A stretch of 64,000 nucleotides of DNA from Peribacillus kribbensis DSM 17871 (GTDB lineage: Bacteria; Bacillota; Bacilli; Bacillales; DSM-1321): positions 65,856-129,855 of the forward strand of contig NZ_KE387244.1 in assembly GCF_000430765.1 (NCBI RefSeq). The letters are read 5' to 3'. The stretch's first letter is position 1, and each line of letters begins with the position of its first letter. Below, one piece after another: positions 45,745-55,003 of the stretch. The notes below the pieces were generated by a model. That model saw nothing but the letters and a program-made list of their open reading frames with translations. It made no database searches and was not told where the DNA came from. Position numbers and translations under genes: made by a program.

Positions 45745-45850
45745 GAAATGTGGCTGCCTCAGCTCGATTCAAGAAGTTTGGGCTTTCCACGGGGCGGCCG
45801 GGGGTCCCCCGGGGGTCTCACCTGTCCCGCTAATCCCGCTTAGTGGTAGC
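45745..45850. repeat. Decayed GC-rich Bacillaceae intergenic repeat
   Basis: GGGCTTTCCACGGGGCGG at about 45779 and GGGGTCTCACCTGTCCCGCT with AATCCCGC at about 45813-45840 stand out as GC-rich DNA in an AT-rich gap. They resemble an abundant palindromic intergenic repeat I recall from Bacillus genomes, ending GTTGATTT...AATCAAC. Short relics of such ends lie at 55617 and 59500. No transposase. Confidence 0.5.
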
Positions 45851-45940
45851 CAGAATGAGGAGCATGGTGCATGTACTAATATAAGTACCTTGCAGACACT
45901 GAAAAGTGTTTTAAAAGCAATGAAGAATCAAATTGGCAAA

Positions 45941-46140
45941 TAGAGGGAGAACTTCCCCTAATTTTAAAAATAGGGCTAAAATTAGCTTAAATAGAGGGAG
46001 AGATTCCCTTTATTGACCCGAAAAGTAGGAAAACCAAGTACTTTTCCTTTGCATAACGGTAAAATCTCCCTTTATATACCCCGGGAACGAGCTCTATTCT
46101 GTATATAACGGTAAAATTTCCTCTTATTTTACGAGCGCTG
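45941..46140. repeat. About 52-bp-period repeat, array E, with inverted units
   Basis: TAGAGGGAGA starts at 45941 and 45992 (51 bp); ATAACGGTAAAAT starts at 46053 and 46105 (52 bp) and is an inverted version of the same unit (GGGAGATTTTACCG). Each unit has a GGGA...TCCC dyad. Further eroded copies continue toward 46345 (CACGGTAAAAATAAGG), and a near-palindrome, AAAAAGGGAAGAT against ATCTTTCCTTTTT, sits at 46264-46290. No gene in 45717-46442. Confidence 0.65.
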
Positions 46141-46442
46141 GTTACTCCTAGGTTGATAAAAAGGATCCGATCTTATCGGTTGGGGGGCAGAATTTAAATC
46201 CCTAAAAACTGGACATTTTCTTTCCTGGTATTTCAATAAATAAGATCCTAAAAGCATCCAAATAAAAAGGGAAGATTATCTTTCCTTTTTATTTGACTAA
46301 AAACTGTAATCTGCTGCAATCGCTCCCTCTCTAACACGGTAAAAATAAGGATAATAGGTATTCACCTAGTCAGCTTTTCTTACATATTCTGATCTGGAAG
46401 GTGAATGGATACCGATATTATGGAATGAGGGTGTGAGAAAGT

Positions 46443-47489
46443 ATGACGGGTAAGGTGATTCGTTATTTTGTCTGCGGGCATACGGCAAGGGGTTTTAGGA
46501 ATCTTAGTGATCAGGCTTTGGCTGGTATGGAGCACTTATTTGTATTGGACTCTGCATCGCCATCCTCTGATTCTGCTCTTATAAAGGCAGTGGGGGAGGA
46601 GCTTGTCAGGAACGGGCTGGATATTGAATTCCTTCATAATCCCTTGGACGCACATGAAGTGGATGGTGTTTTGATTCCTTCCCGGAAGGCAGGGCTGGTT
46701 AGGGAGCCGATAGCCGGCGGGGCTTCTGCTCTGGATTGCCGCACAACTAGGATCAACCTCGAAGAGCAGGCAGCATCCTCTCTCGTTACAGATTCTGTGG
46801 AAGAACAAAGAGGTCTTGCTTATGAAGCATTTGCTGAGGCACTTGCCATTCATGATGAATGGGAAAAATATTATATTCACAATATGGATTTCACAAAGGC
46901 AGACGAATTGACCGATACCCTGATTATTGAATGGTTAGGAAATCGAAGTTCCGGAAAAAATTCAGTGATTAAGCACCGCTTCCTGGGAGCTGCAACTCCT
47001 TCAGGCTCAGTTGATTTTGTTCCTCTGCTTACAGATGATATTAATCAGCGGTATTTTATTAAAGGCCGTCCTGGATCCGGTAAATCAACCATGCTCAAAA
47101 AGTTGGCAAAGCAGGCTGAACTCCAGGGGTTCGATGTGGAAGTCTATCACTGCGGTTTCGACCCAGAAAGTCTTGATATGGTCATCCTAAGAGAATTGGG
47201 CATTGCTGTCTTCGACAGTACTGCACCACATGAATATTTCCCTTCACGGACAAACGACCAAATCATCGATATGTATTCGTCTGTCATCACTCCAGGGACT
47301 GATGAACGGTATCAAAATGAACTTGAGGATATTGCCTTATGTTATAAACAAAAAGTCTCAGAGGCTACCTCTTTCCTTTCTGAAGCCAAGAAATACTATG
47401 ATCACTTCCTTGCAGAAACTAACTCATCTTGTGCACATGAATTGGATGTAATGATTGAAAAAATAGCCGAAAAAATAATGAATACGTAA
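46443..47489 (+). CDS. Two-domain P-loop ATPase (PRK06851-like), first P-loop degenerate
   Basis: 348 residues built of two homologous halves. The second has a good Walker A, GRPGSGKS (208-215), then GFDVEVYHCGFDPESLDMVI. The first aligns with it (LFVLD...LIKAVGEELVRNGLDIEFLHNPLDAHEVDGVLIP), but its Walker A position reads DSASPSSDS (36-44), without the Gly-Lys-Ser. Linkers IHDEWEKYYIHNMDF (about 137-150) and a C-terminal counterpart repeat the pattern. Function unknown; a nucleotide-dependent switch is the family guess. Only one half should bind nucleotide here. Confidence 0.78.
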   Translation: MTGKVIRYFVCGHTARGFRNLSDQALAGMEHLFVLDSASPSSDSALIKAVGEELVRNGLDIEFLHNPLDAHEVDGVLIPSRKAGLVREPIAGGASALDCRTTRINLEEQAASSLVTDSVEEQRGLAYEAFAEALAIHDEWEKYYIHNMDFTKADELTDTLIIEWLGNRSSGKNSVIKHRFLGAATPSGSVDFVPLLTDDINQRYFIKGRPGSGKSTMLKKLAKQAELQGFDVEVYHCGFDPESLDMVILRELGIAVFDSTAPHEYFPSRTNDQIIDMYSSVITPGTDERYQNELEDIALCYKQKVSEATSFLSEAKKYYDHFLAETNSSCAHELDVMIEKIAEKIMNT

Positions 47490-47493
47490 CACT

Positions 47494-47529
47494 AAAAAAA
47501 AGGGATCTCTTCATAGATTCCTTTTTTTA
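47494..47529 (+). terminator. Terminator after the two-domain ATPase gene
   Basis: AAAAAAGGGATCT pairs with AGATTCCTTTTTT across CTTCAT, with one mismatch, followed by T residues. Confidence 0.7.
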
Positions 47530-47587
47530 TAGAAAAAAATACTAGCCTTTTGATTAGATAAAGATAAAAAAACGCCTAATATTTTTT

Positions 47588-47746
47588 GTATACACATTCC
47601 GTATACTTGTTTACAAAAATGTATACAATTGTTTACGAAAAGCGTATACATGTATACAAAAGCGTACACATGTTGATATATAAGGATGTATACACTTTTG
47701 TATGACAAGTATACAAATTTGTTTACAAGTTTACAAAAATGTAAAC
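47588..47746. repeat. GTNTAC iteron array, putative centromere (parC-like)
   Basis: Hexamers GTATAC, GTTTAC, GTACAC or GTAAAC start at 47588, 47601, 47609, 47621, 47631, 47644, 47652, 47664, 47688, 47709, 47721, 47729 and 47741: thirteen in 159 bp. Every second copy is 20-24 bp apart, roughly two helical turns. The block is very AT-rich and lies about 200 bp upstream of the ParM-like gene. In ParM/ParR plasmid systems, such iterons next to the operon are the centromere and operator. The minus-strand frame at 47511-47708 runs through the repeats and is not a gene. Confidence 0.72.
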
Positions 47747-47942
47747 AAATAAAAGATTCCTTCCAAAGTCCGTTGTAAAAATACTAGATATGTTTTAGGA
47801 TAAATGAGTAGAGTACTATCTCTATCTCTTTAATACCGGCAGGTTTCGTGAAAATACTGAAAAAGACCCGGTTGAAAAAAAGGGGCAGCTTCAAGGTGTA
47901 TTTCAGAAAACTGCCTAATAATAGCAGGAAGGATCGGATGAA

Positions 47943-49133
47943 ATGAAAAAAAACAGAATCGCAGCCGTAGATGTAGGAAATGATTCTTTAAAGGCAATCT
48001 TCGGGGAGCTTGATTATGAACTAAATATTCCAAATGCCATTGCTAGAGATATTGAAGACCGTCCAATTATCGGGATTGAAGAGCTGAACAGCAAAGACCC
48101 TTTAGAAGGGATACATATTAGAGTCCACTCTCCAGCCCTAAGTGAAAACAATGCCATTTACCGTGTGGGTACGCTGGCGGCCAAAAGTGATAATACTTCT
48201 GAACTTGATCCAGGAAGCAGCAAATCTGAGGAAGATCAGACATTAGTGCTATTATTTGCTTCCCTCGCATTGGATGCAGTGAGAGAGGATAATCCCCAGA
48301 ATTTCAGCCGTTCTAATAATGTGGTGGATGCCAGCTATATTCTTGGAACAGGACTTCCATTAAGGGAAGTAAAAGAAGGAAAGGATGCAGGCTACCGTTC
48401 CCGCCTTCTTGGTTCTGTGCACCAGGTAGAATTCCTTGTGACTCCTAAATACCAAGGTATCAAGGTGAATTTGAAGTTTGAAGAAGTAAAGGTATACCCT
48501 GAAGGGTTCGCAGCGTTCATAAACCTTGTGATGGATAATAATCTGAATATCATCAATAAGGACTTGATCAATAAGCGTATCCTTATCCAGGATATCGGTG
48601 GCTTATCAACGGATATTGCTGTTATCAAAAACCGCAGTGTGGATGATGATAAGGCTCAGGGATTTAACCTTGGGGTATCTGGGGCACTTGAGCAGATCCG
48701 GGAGGAAATTCGTTCAAAGCATGGCGTTGAGCTCGACAGCAGACGTGATGTAGTAGAAATCCTTACTAAAAAGAATGACCGGAATCACATCATGGTAAAA
48801 GGAAGCCGTACAAGCGTCCATGATATTGTAGACCGGATCCTTGTGGAGCTTGCCAAGAAGCAGTACCGCCTTCTCCGTAATATGTGGGCAAAAAACTCAC
48901 AGACTGAAATCTGCTACTTTGTAGGCGGCGGGTCCAATATTCTTAAGGACTATCTGAAAACATTGAATAATAATCTGGATGGCTATAATATCGACTTCTT
49001 TGAAGATGAGAAAGAGAGCATCTGGATGATGGCAAATGCCTATTATAAGCTGATTTCTGACAACCTTCGCAGAACGCAGAAGGAAGAACAGAAAGATAGA
49101 AAAGAAGAGGTAAAAAAGCCTGTAAAAGCTTGA
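47943..49133 (+). CDS. ParM/Alp-type actin-like segregation ATPase
   Basis: 396 residues; AGGAAGGAT precedes the ATG. Actin-fold nucleotide motifs: phosphate 1 AAVDVGNDSLKAIFG (D10), phosphate 2 IQDIGGLSTDIAVI (D217, G219, G220) and adenosine motif CYFVGGGSN (328-330). A Lys/Glu-rich tail ends the protein. Matches bacterial plasmid-segregation actins (ParM, AlfA, Alp7A class), which form filaments that push DNA apart. The next gene, 15 bp on, encodes a small DNA-binding-type protein and the upstream gap holds iterons, so all three parts of a type II partition system are present. Chromosomal neighbours argue against a free plasmid. Confidence 0.88.
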   Translation: MKKNRIAAVDVGNDSLKAIFGELDYELNIPNAIARDIEDRPIIGIEELNSKDPLEGIHIRVHSPALSENNAIYRVGTLAAKSDNTSELDPGSSKSEEDQTLVLLFASLALDAVREDNPQNFSRSNNVVDASYILGTGLPLREVKEGKDAGYRSRLLGSVHQVEFLVTPKYQGIKVNLKFEEVKVYPEGFAAFINLVMDNNLNIINKDLINKRILIQDIGGLSTDIAVIKNRSVDDDKAQGFNLGVSGALEQIREEIRSKHGVELDSRRDVVEILTKKNDRNHIMVKGSRTSVHDIVDRILVELAKKQYRLLRNMWAKNSQTEICYFVGGGSNILKDYLKTLNNNLDGYNIDFFEDEKESIWMMANAYYKLISDNLRRTQKEEQKDRKEEVKKPVKA

Positions 49134-49148
49134 AGATAGGGTGAAATT

Positions 49149-49748
49149 ATGAGTACGAATTCTTCAAGCGGGATAAAGAGGGGGCAGGCCCTGTCCTTTC
49201 GGATCCCGTCCGATGCTCCTGATCATGTCATAAAACAGCTGCAGCGGCTGAAAGAGTCAGAGAAAAGGAACTTTTCAAGCAAGATTGCGGAATATGTAAT
49301 GGATGGTGTCAGCCAGACCATGCAAAGGGATCGGGAGGCAATCAGCATCCCCATTCCAAAGCAGTTAAGCAAGGCGCAGAGGGATTGGCTGAAGCATGAG
49401 CATTCAGAAGCGATGCTGGGGAGTATATTGTATCAGCTGATCTCTGACCCGATTCGTTCTAGTGCTCTGCTGGCTGCCCTTAACAGCAGTTCGCTTGATA
49501 TAGACGAAGCACTATACCTTCAGGAGGAAACTCCTCCTTTAAGGCAGAACCCTCCTTCTCTGCCGCAGGCAGAAGAAACGGCAGCGCCTGAATCTGAGGA
49601 GGAGCCGTTCACTCCATCTTTCGATGATGCCGATCTGGACGATTTTGACTGGTCAGCGGCAAAGAAAGAAATCCCGGAAGAAGAATCCTCTGAAGAGGAA
49701 ACTCTGGAGGATCTGCTCGGTGATTTCTTGTCTCAAATGAATAAATAA
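49149..49748 (+). CDS. ParR-like ribbon-helix-helix adaptor of the actin system
   Basis: 199 residues, starting 15 bp after the actin gene with AGGGTGAAA upstream. The N-terminus fits a ribbon-helix-helix fold: strand QALSFRIPSD, then helices DHVIKQLQRLKE and NFSSKIAEYVMDGV (about 14-57). The second half is a long acidic tail (FDDADLDDFDW, EEESSEEETLEDLLG), ending in an amphipathic helix LEDLLGDFLSQMN, which resembles how ParR proteins contact the ParM filament end. Proposed role: bind the iterons and couple them to the filament. No database match was run. Confidence 0.7.
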   Translation: MSTNSSSGIKRGQALSFRIPSDAPDHVIKQLQRLKESEKRNFSSKIAEYVMDGVSQTMQRDREAISIPIPKQLSKAQRDWLKHEHSEAMLGSILYQLISDPIRSSALLAALNSSSLDIDEALYLQEETPPLRQNPPSLPQAEETAAPESEEEPFTPSFDDADLDDFDWSAAKKEIPEEESSEEETLEDLLGDFLSQMNK

Positions 49749-49758
49749 CGTTAAGAAA

Positions 49759-49793
49759 AGAAACCCTGTCCAAAAGGATAGGGTTTCTTTTTA
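49759..49793 (+). terminator. Terminator of the parMR-like operon
   Basis: AGAAACCCT (49759-49767) pairs with AGGGTTTCT (49780-49788), with TCC/GGA inside, followed by TTTT. Confidence 0.88.
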
Positions 49794-49858
49794 ACGAACA
49801 AACATAATATTAATATATTTTTTAAAAATCATAAGATGAATAATTATACATCATGGTG

Positions 49859-51760
49859 TCAAGGTGCAGCTGCATCCACATCAGAAGCTTTTACAAAAGC
49901 AAGGCGGTGATTGAAATGAATAGGATAATACTCGTCATTTCCATAGACCATTTTATGAACACCGTATGGAGTTAATGTGAACACCTTAGCGTTGTAATAA
50001 TCCGCTTTGACCTTTTTCTCGGCAGGATAGAACTGTCCTTCCGGGATGGAATATTGAAGCGGAGTAATCGCTTTAGGTGTAATGTCAGAAGGATAGGCTG
50101 CAGCTTCTGGATAGGCACTTCCATAGACCGGAATGGACCCTTTTCCTTTTTTGGGTGTTATGATGGACTCTGCCTTTCCGCGGACAGCCATCCTGCCATT
50201 TTGATTATAGAACCAGGCTTTCTGGCCGCCATACCAGATTGCATCCCAGTCTCCTTTGCTTTCTGCCAGTGCAAAGGTTTGGCCGGCCTTCGCCTTATCT
50301 CCCCAATTCAGGGCTTCGTAATCCCCGGCTTTTGGCAATGCCTTATCCTTAATGATAGGAGAGTCTTCACTTGGCCCTGTATGCAGGTAAACAAAATTTG
50401 AAGGATGCTTCTTAAGGTTTCCATCTTCAACATCTACGTATTGTTCATTGTTTTTGAAGTGAGGCTTAATCGTCACAAGTTTTTTGGATCCATGGGAATC
50501 GGTGATAGGAGCACCGAGAAGCTCCATATAATGCTCCCAGTCCCAGAAGGTGGCAGGATCAGAATGCATGGCACTTTGATTGGCCGGTGTGAGCCCTGGT
50601 ACCTCCTCATGACCAATAATATGTGCTCGATCAAGCGGGATCTGATAAATTCTTGCCAGGTATCTTACGAGACTGGCTGAGTTCCTGTACATCTGCTCTG
50701 TAAACCAGGAGCCGCCTTGAAGGGCAAAACCTTCATGCTCAATGCCGATGGAGTGCATATTAAAGTACCAGTTTCCTGCATGCCAGGCAACGTCTTTGTT
50801 TTTAATCATTTGTGTGACGAACCCGTCGGATGAACGGACGACATAATGAGCAGAAGCTGTATAAGAACGTGAAAAGAGCTTCAGAGTATCATCATAGCCC
50901 ACCTCTGTATCATGGATGACGATATACCGGATATCGGGACCGAACTTTGGGCGGTCGGCTACATCGTAATTGGTATAATTGCCCGGGTTCGAACTGAGCT
51001 GCTGATAAAAGGCGGGGATGAATTGGCTCGGGACATTTTTAGGAACCTCGGTGTCTGACTTTTTCTGTTTCTTAAGATGGATCTTTTTAACCGTGTTTTT
51101 ATTAGGAATACTGGCCGTTGGTGCCAGGACTACATCCTGTCCCTCTGCAGTCTGCCGTTCCTCCCCTTTTTGAATAGAAGCATAAACCTGATCGGCAAAA
51201 TCCGTCGCTATCTCTTCAATATCTGATCCGCTGTACCTTGCAGCAGCACCATACCAATCTGCTTCATCTGCAGAAAGCCGGCCTGTTGTTTCCTTTGCAT
51301 ATGAGGCGAGCAGGGCAGCGGCTCCGCGGATATTTTGAGCGGGGTCTGTCTTAAGTACCTCTGGGCTGAGCTTCAGTATAGAAGCAGCTTCGTCAAGCGT
51401 ATGAGAGCTTGCATAAGATATAGGTTCAGGATTCTCGTTATCTCCCTTGGAGGAGGCTTCAGGTGTAAATTGGGTTAAATGCATAATCCCATATCCCCCA
51501 GAAGTGCTTGGCAGTCCCTTGTGCTGATCCCACCGGGTCAGGTTATAAGAAACCGCCAGCAGGATATTTTCGGGTACGCTGAATTCCAGAGCTGCTTTTT
51601 TGAAAGATTCCTGTATGGTATGGTTGTCCCCGGCTGTTGTTTCCGCTGCCGCATAAGCAATGCCGCCGACTGATTGGCTGTTAGGTGACAGAAAAAAGCA
51701 TGAGCCTGCCAAAACACAAAAAAGGGCAAGTTTCGCTGCCCGCATTCCTTTTCTTTTCAA
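49859..51760 (-). CDS. Secreted N-acetylmuramoyl-L-alanine amidase
   Basis: 633 residues from a TTG start behind GGGAGGG. Sec signal peptide (about 1-38, cleaved near AYAAA). Residues about 45-190 resemble a lysozyme/SLT-like lytic fold (SVPENILLAVSYNLTRWDQHKG, GGYGIMHLTQ). The Amidase_2 domain (about 270-420) has YIVIHDTEV, HYVVRSSDG, WHAGN and IIGHEEVPG, with the zinc-type histidines H284 and H393 region. A long C-terminal part carries SH3-like repeats. Cuts the amide bond of peptidoglycan; a role in cell-wall turnover or sporulation is inferred. Confidence 0.87.
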   Translation of the reverse strand: MKRKGMRAAKLALFCVLAGSCFFLSPNSQSVGGIAYAAAETTAGDNHTIQESFKKAALEFSVPENILLAVSYNLTRWDQHKGLPSTSGGYGIMHLTQFTPEASSKGDNENPEPISYASSHTLDEAASILKLSPEVLKTDPAQNIRGAAALLASYAKETTGRLSADEADWYGAAARYSGSDIEEIATDFADQVYASIQKGEERQTAEGQDVVLAPTASIPNKNTVKKIHLKKQKKSDTEVPKNVPSQFIPAFYQQLSSNPGNYTNYDVADRPKFGPDIRYIVIHDTEVGYDDTLKLFSRSYTASAHYVVRSSDGFVTQMIKNKDVAWHAGNWYFNMHSIGIEHEGFALQGGSWFTEQMYRNSASLVRYLARIYQIPLDRAHIIGHEEVPGLTPANQSAMHSDPATFWDWEHYMELLGAPITDSHGSKKLVTIKPHFKNNEQYVDVEDGNLKKHPSNFVYLHTGPSEDSPIIKDKALPKAGDYEALNWGDKAKAGQTFALAESKGDWDAIWYGGQKAWFYNQNGRMAVRGKAESIITPKKGKGSIPVYGSAYPEAAAYPSDITPKAITPLQYSIPEGQFYPAEKKVKADYYNAKVFTLTPYGVHKMVYGNDEYYPIHFNHRLAFVKASDVDAAAP

Positions 51761-51918
51761 AGAAAACCCTCCCTAAAAAAGTCATATAGAAGGGAATTCT
51801 TTTTAAAAGAAGCCGATACCTTTTAAAAAACTGAAATTCCTAAAAACAGGAAACTAGTACTAATCGTAAATAGGAAAAAGGACTCCCTCCTGGAGTAGAG
51901 GCAAGTCCGCTTATCATT

Positions 51919-53097
51919 CTATAGGACGAAGCTGACGATGATACCTGAGAGAATACTTACTAAAGTAGCGCCGTAGAGCAATCTCAGTCCAAATCGGGCC
52001 ACGGTATTGCCCTGCTGTTCGTTCAATCCTTTGACAGCACCTGCTATGATCCCTATAGAAGAAAAATTAGCAAAAGAGACAAGGAATACAGAGATGATGC
52101 CGAGCGTTCTCGGTGAAAAATTCGCTTCCTTTGCCAGCTGCTGCATGGCCACGAATTCATTCGTAACCAGCTTGGTTGCCATGATGCCTCCTGCGCCGAT
52201 CGTTTCACTCAGCGGAATGCTCATCAAGAAGGCTACCGGCGAAAATACATAGCCCAGGACCTGCTGAAAGGTCAGGTGGAAAATCAGATCAAAAACATTG
52301 TTGATTAAGGCAATAAGGGCAACGAACCCTATCAGCATGGCTCCAACCACAATAGCGACCTTAAAGCCATCCATAATATATTCGCCAAGCATTTCAAAAA
52401 AGGATTGCTTTTCCCCTTCTTCAATCTGGAGAAGATCTTCAGTGTCATCCACTCGATAAGGATTGATGATGGAAGAGATCATAAACCCTCCAAATAAGTT
52501 AAGAACCAGGGCAGCGACCACAAATCTGGGCTCGAGCATTGTCATATAAGCACCTACGATACTCATGGAGACGGTTGACATCGCGGATGCACACAGGGTA
52601 TACAGCCGTTGCGGAGCGAGCCTTCCGAGCTGCTTTTTGACCGTTATAAAAACTTCTGATTGCCCGACAATGGCAGAAGCTACTCCGTTATATGATTCCA
52701 ATTTTCCCATGCCATTGACTTTGCTTAAGATAAACCCGACCCAGCGCATAATAAACGGCAGGATTTTGGTATATTGAAGAATGCCTATTAAAACAGAGAT
52801 AAAGACGATCGGCAGCAGGACATTGAGGAAGAAGGTGTAGGCCCCTTCATTCATCAAACCTCCGAAAACAAAATTGATTCCCTCAGCCGCATATTCAAGC
52901 AGCTTTTCAAATAAACGGGCAATTCCCCTGATTATGATTAAGCCAAACTTGGTATTTAAGAGAATATACGCTAAGATAAGCTGAATGATCAGCATGTAGA
53001 ACAGGTTTTTATATCGGATATCTTTTCGGTTACGGCTGGCAAGAAGGGCGAGCAGAAACACAACTATGAGTCCTATTAGTGAAATGATATATCTCAT
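51919..53097 (-). CDS. nupC: Concentrative nucleoside transporter (NupC family)
   Basis: 392 residues from the ATG at 53097; the longer frame has 16 extra residues without a better site. CNT family: about ten membrane segments with [31 protein letters not shown] and [18 protein letters not shown], which hold the nucleoside and Na+/H+ sites. Imports nucleosides. Single gene; no purine-riboswitch pattern upstream. Confidence 0.9.
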   Translation of the reverse strand: MRYIISLIGLIVVFLLALLASRNRKDIRYKNLFYMLIIQLILAYILLNTKFGLIIIRGIARLFEKLLEYAAEGINFVFGGLMNEGAYTFFLNVLLPIVFISVLIGILQYTKILPFIMRWVGFILSKVNGMGKLESYNGVASAIVGQSEVFITVKKQLGRLAPQRLYTLCASAMSTVSMSIVGAYMTMLEPRFVVAALVLNLFGGFMISSIINPYRVDDTEDLLQIEEGEKQSFFEMLGEYIMDGFKVAIVVGAMLIGFVALIALINNVFDLIFHLTFQQVLGYVFSPVAFLMSIPLSETIGAGGIMATKLVTNEFVAMQQLAKEANFSPRTLGIISVFLVSFANFSSIGIIAGAVKGLNEQQGNTVARFGLRLLYGATLVSILSGIIVSFVL

Positions 53098-53238
53098 CTT
53101 GATCCCGCTTTCTATGTAATCTATGATGCATAGGTGGGTATACATCAGTATGGTCTTAATATGTACAATTACAGGATTTAATATAGCTTTGAAATATCTT
53201 CAACCATTCAAGAAATCAAATGAAACGGAGTGGAGCCT

Positions 53239-54195
53239 ATGAGTACCGAGCCGAGGGAAACGGCCATATTCGCAGGAGGCTGCTTTTGGTGTATGATTGC
53301 TCCATTTGAAGAACAGCAGGGGATTTACAGCCTTTTATCAGGGTACACAGGGGGAAGTGCGGAGCATCCGTCCTATAAGCAGGTCAAATCAGGGGAAACG
53401 GGACATTCAGAAGCTGTCAAAATAGAATTCAATCCAGAAATCATGCCTTATGAAGAACTCCTGGACATTTTTTGGCAGCAGATAGACCCTACTGATCCAG
53501 GAGGACAGTTTACGGATAGAGGAAGTGCCTATAAATCAGCCATCTTCTATCAGGATGAGCGTCAAAAAAGGCTCGCTGAACAATCCAAAAAAGACCTGGA
53601 GGAAAGCGGCAGATTCCAGAGACCCATCGTCACAGAGGTCCTTCCGGCGGCTGCTTTTTACCCAGCAGAAGAATATCATCAGGATTTTCACAAAAAGAAT
53701 CCATTCCGTTATGCGTTGTATAAACAAGGATCTAAGCGCCAGGAATTTCAGCGGAAGTACTGGCCGAAGGATCGGACAAAATTAAAGGGAAAGCTCACAG
53801 ACATGCAGTATTTCGTTACCCAGGAGGACGGCACGGAGCCTCCTTTCAAGAATGAGTATTGGGATCATTTCGAGCCGGGCATTTATGTGGACGTGGTAAC
53901 AGGGGAGCCCCTGTTCAGTTCCAAGGATAAGTATGATAGCGGATGCGGCTGGCCGAGCTTTACAAAACCGGTGATGTCTGCGAGTGTGAAAGAATCGATG
54001 GACGTCAGTCATCATAAGACCCGCGTCGAGGTCAGGAGCAGGGAAGGAGATTCCCATCTGGGGCATGTGTTTGAAGACGGCCCGGGTCCAAAAGGGCTTC
54101 GCTACTGTATTAATTCCGCCGCCCTCCGTTTTATTCCAAAGTCGAGACTTCAGCAGGAGGGATACGGGGATTTCCTTCTATTATTTCCTGGATAA
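53239..54195 (+). CDS. msrAB: Methionine sulfoxide reductase MsrA-MsrB fusion
   Basis: 318 residues from the ATG at 53239, eight bases after CGGAG. N-terminal MsrA with GGCFWC (C15 catalytic, C18) reduces the S epimer; C-terminal MsrB (from about 188: [16 protein letters not shown]) with catalytic C290 in LRYCINS reduces the R epimer. The zinc-binding CxxC pairs of form 1 MsrB are absent. Both domains look complete. ThrE-type genes follow 36 bp later and may share the transcript. Confidence 0.94.
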   Translation: MSTEPRETAIFAGGCFWCMIAPFEEQQGIYSLLSGYTGGSAEHPSYKQVKSGETGHSEAVKIEFNPEIMPYEELLDIFWQQIDPTDPGGQFTDRGSAYKSAIFYQDERQKRLAEQSKKDLEESGRFQRPIVTEVLPAAAFYPAEEYHQDFHKKNPFRYALYKQGSKRQEFQRKYWPKDRTKLKGKLTDMQYFVTQEDGTEPPFKNEYWDHFEPGIYVDVVTGEPLFSSKDKYDSGCGWPSFTKPVMSASVKESMDVSHHKTRVEVRSREGDSHLGHVFEDGPGPKGLRYCINSAALRFIPKSRLQQEGYGDFLLLFPG

Positions 54196-54230
54196 TAAAT
54201 CAGGCGGAAAATTTTTATGGAGGACACAGA

Positions 54231-54986
54231 ATGGAAAATAAAAAAAATGAACCGTATGAAATTGTGGAGCTGTGCCTCCTAGCAGGTAAAATCATGCTGC
54301 AGAATGGGGCAGAAACGTATAGAGTTGAGGATACCATGGACCGTATCGCCGCTTTTTATGATGTAGGCCAGGCTCACAGTTATGTAACTCCTACAGGCAT
54401 TATTTTTTCCCTGGATGGGGTCGAGCCTACTAAGTTAATCCGCATCCTTAAGCGGAATACAGATCTTGCGAAGGTAACGGCTGCCAACAGTATTTCCCGC
54501 CAGATCACAAGCGGTGCCCTTACAGCAAGGGAGGCCATTAAGCAGCTGAAGGAACTGGAAAAGAAAGATCTTTCGTATCCTCTGTATCAGCAGTTATTGG
54601 CTGCAGCCATTTCAAGCGCATGCTTTGTGATTATGTTCCAGGGGAATTGGAATGACCTGCTGCCGGCCTTTATATCAGGGGGAGCGGGTTTTATCTGCTT
54701 TTATTTTATTCATGAACTTATAGAGGTTAAGTTTTTTGCAGAATTTTTAGCAGCATTTGTAATCGGCCTTTTGGCCTTTTCCCTGACGGAGCTCGGGATC
54801 GGCCATCAGGCTGACAAAATTATCATTGGTTCGGTAATGCCTCTTGTTCCTGGGCTTTTGATTACCAATGCGGTAAGGGATCTGATGTCGGGGCATCTTG
54901 TTTCTGGTCTTTCCAAGGGAGCGGATGCCTTCTTGACCGCCTCGGCAATAGGCACGGGAATTGCGGTTGTTTTTGCGATCTATTAA
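54231..54986 (+). CDS. Threonine/serine exporter, ThrE N-terminal half (DUF1212/YjjP type)
   Basis: 251 residues behind GGAGG. Soluble N-terminal domain (1-115) with LLAGKIMLQNGAETYRVEDTMDRI and SYVTPTGIIFSLD, then about five membrane segments. This matches YjjP, the first half of a split ThrE exporter. The second half follows 17 bp later. Exports threonine/serine or succinate-like solutes; the substrate is inferred. Confidence 0.86.
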   Translation: MENKKNEPYEIVELCLLAGKIMLQNGAETYRVEDTMDRIAAFYDVGQAHSYVTPTGIIFSLDGVEPTKLIRILKRNTDLAKVTAANSISRQITSGALTAREAIKQLKELEKKDLSYPLYQQLLAAAISSACFVIMFQGNWNDLLPAFISGGAGFICFYFIHELIEVKFFAEFLAAFVIGLLAFSLTELGIGHQADKIIIGSVMPLVPGLLITNAVRDLMSGHLVSGLSKGADAFLTASAIGTGIAVVFAIY

Positions 54987-55003
54987 CAGAAAGGGGCAGA
55001 TGT

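Noticed and set aside
45788-45840. Insertion sequence end
   Set aside because: No transposase and no clear target duplication; better explained as a decayed intergenic palindromic repeat.
47511-47708. A 65-codon minus-strand gene upstream of the actin gene
   Set aside because: It is a translation of the GTNTAC iterons (Tyr/Val/Cys/Ile-rich) and has no ribosome binding site.
46443-49748. Integrated plasmid or prophage carrying the actin cassette
   Set aside because: No replication, mobilisation, integrase, capsid or att-like repeats were seen in the flanks; kept only as an alternative origin.
53098-53229. Purine riboswitch upstream of nupC
   Set aside because: The conserved loop and stem core of purine aptamers was not found on the minus strand.
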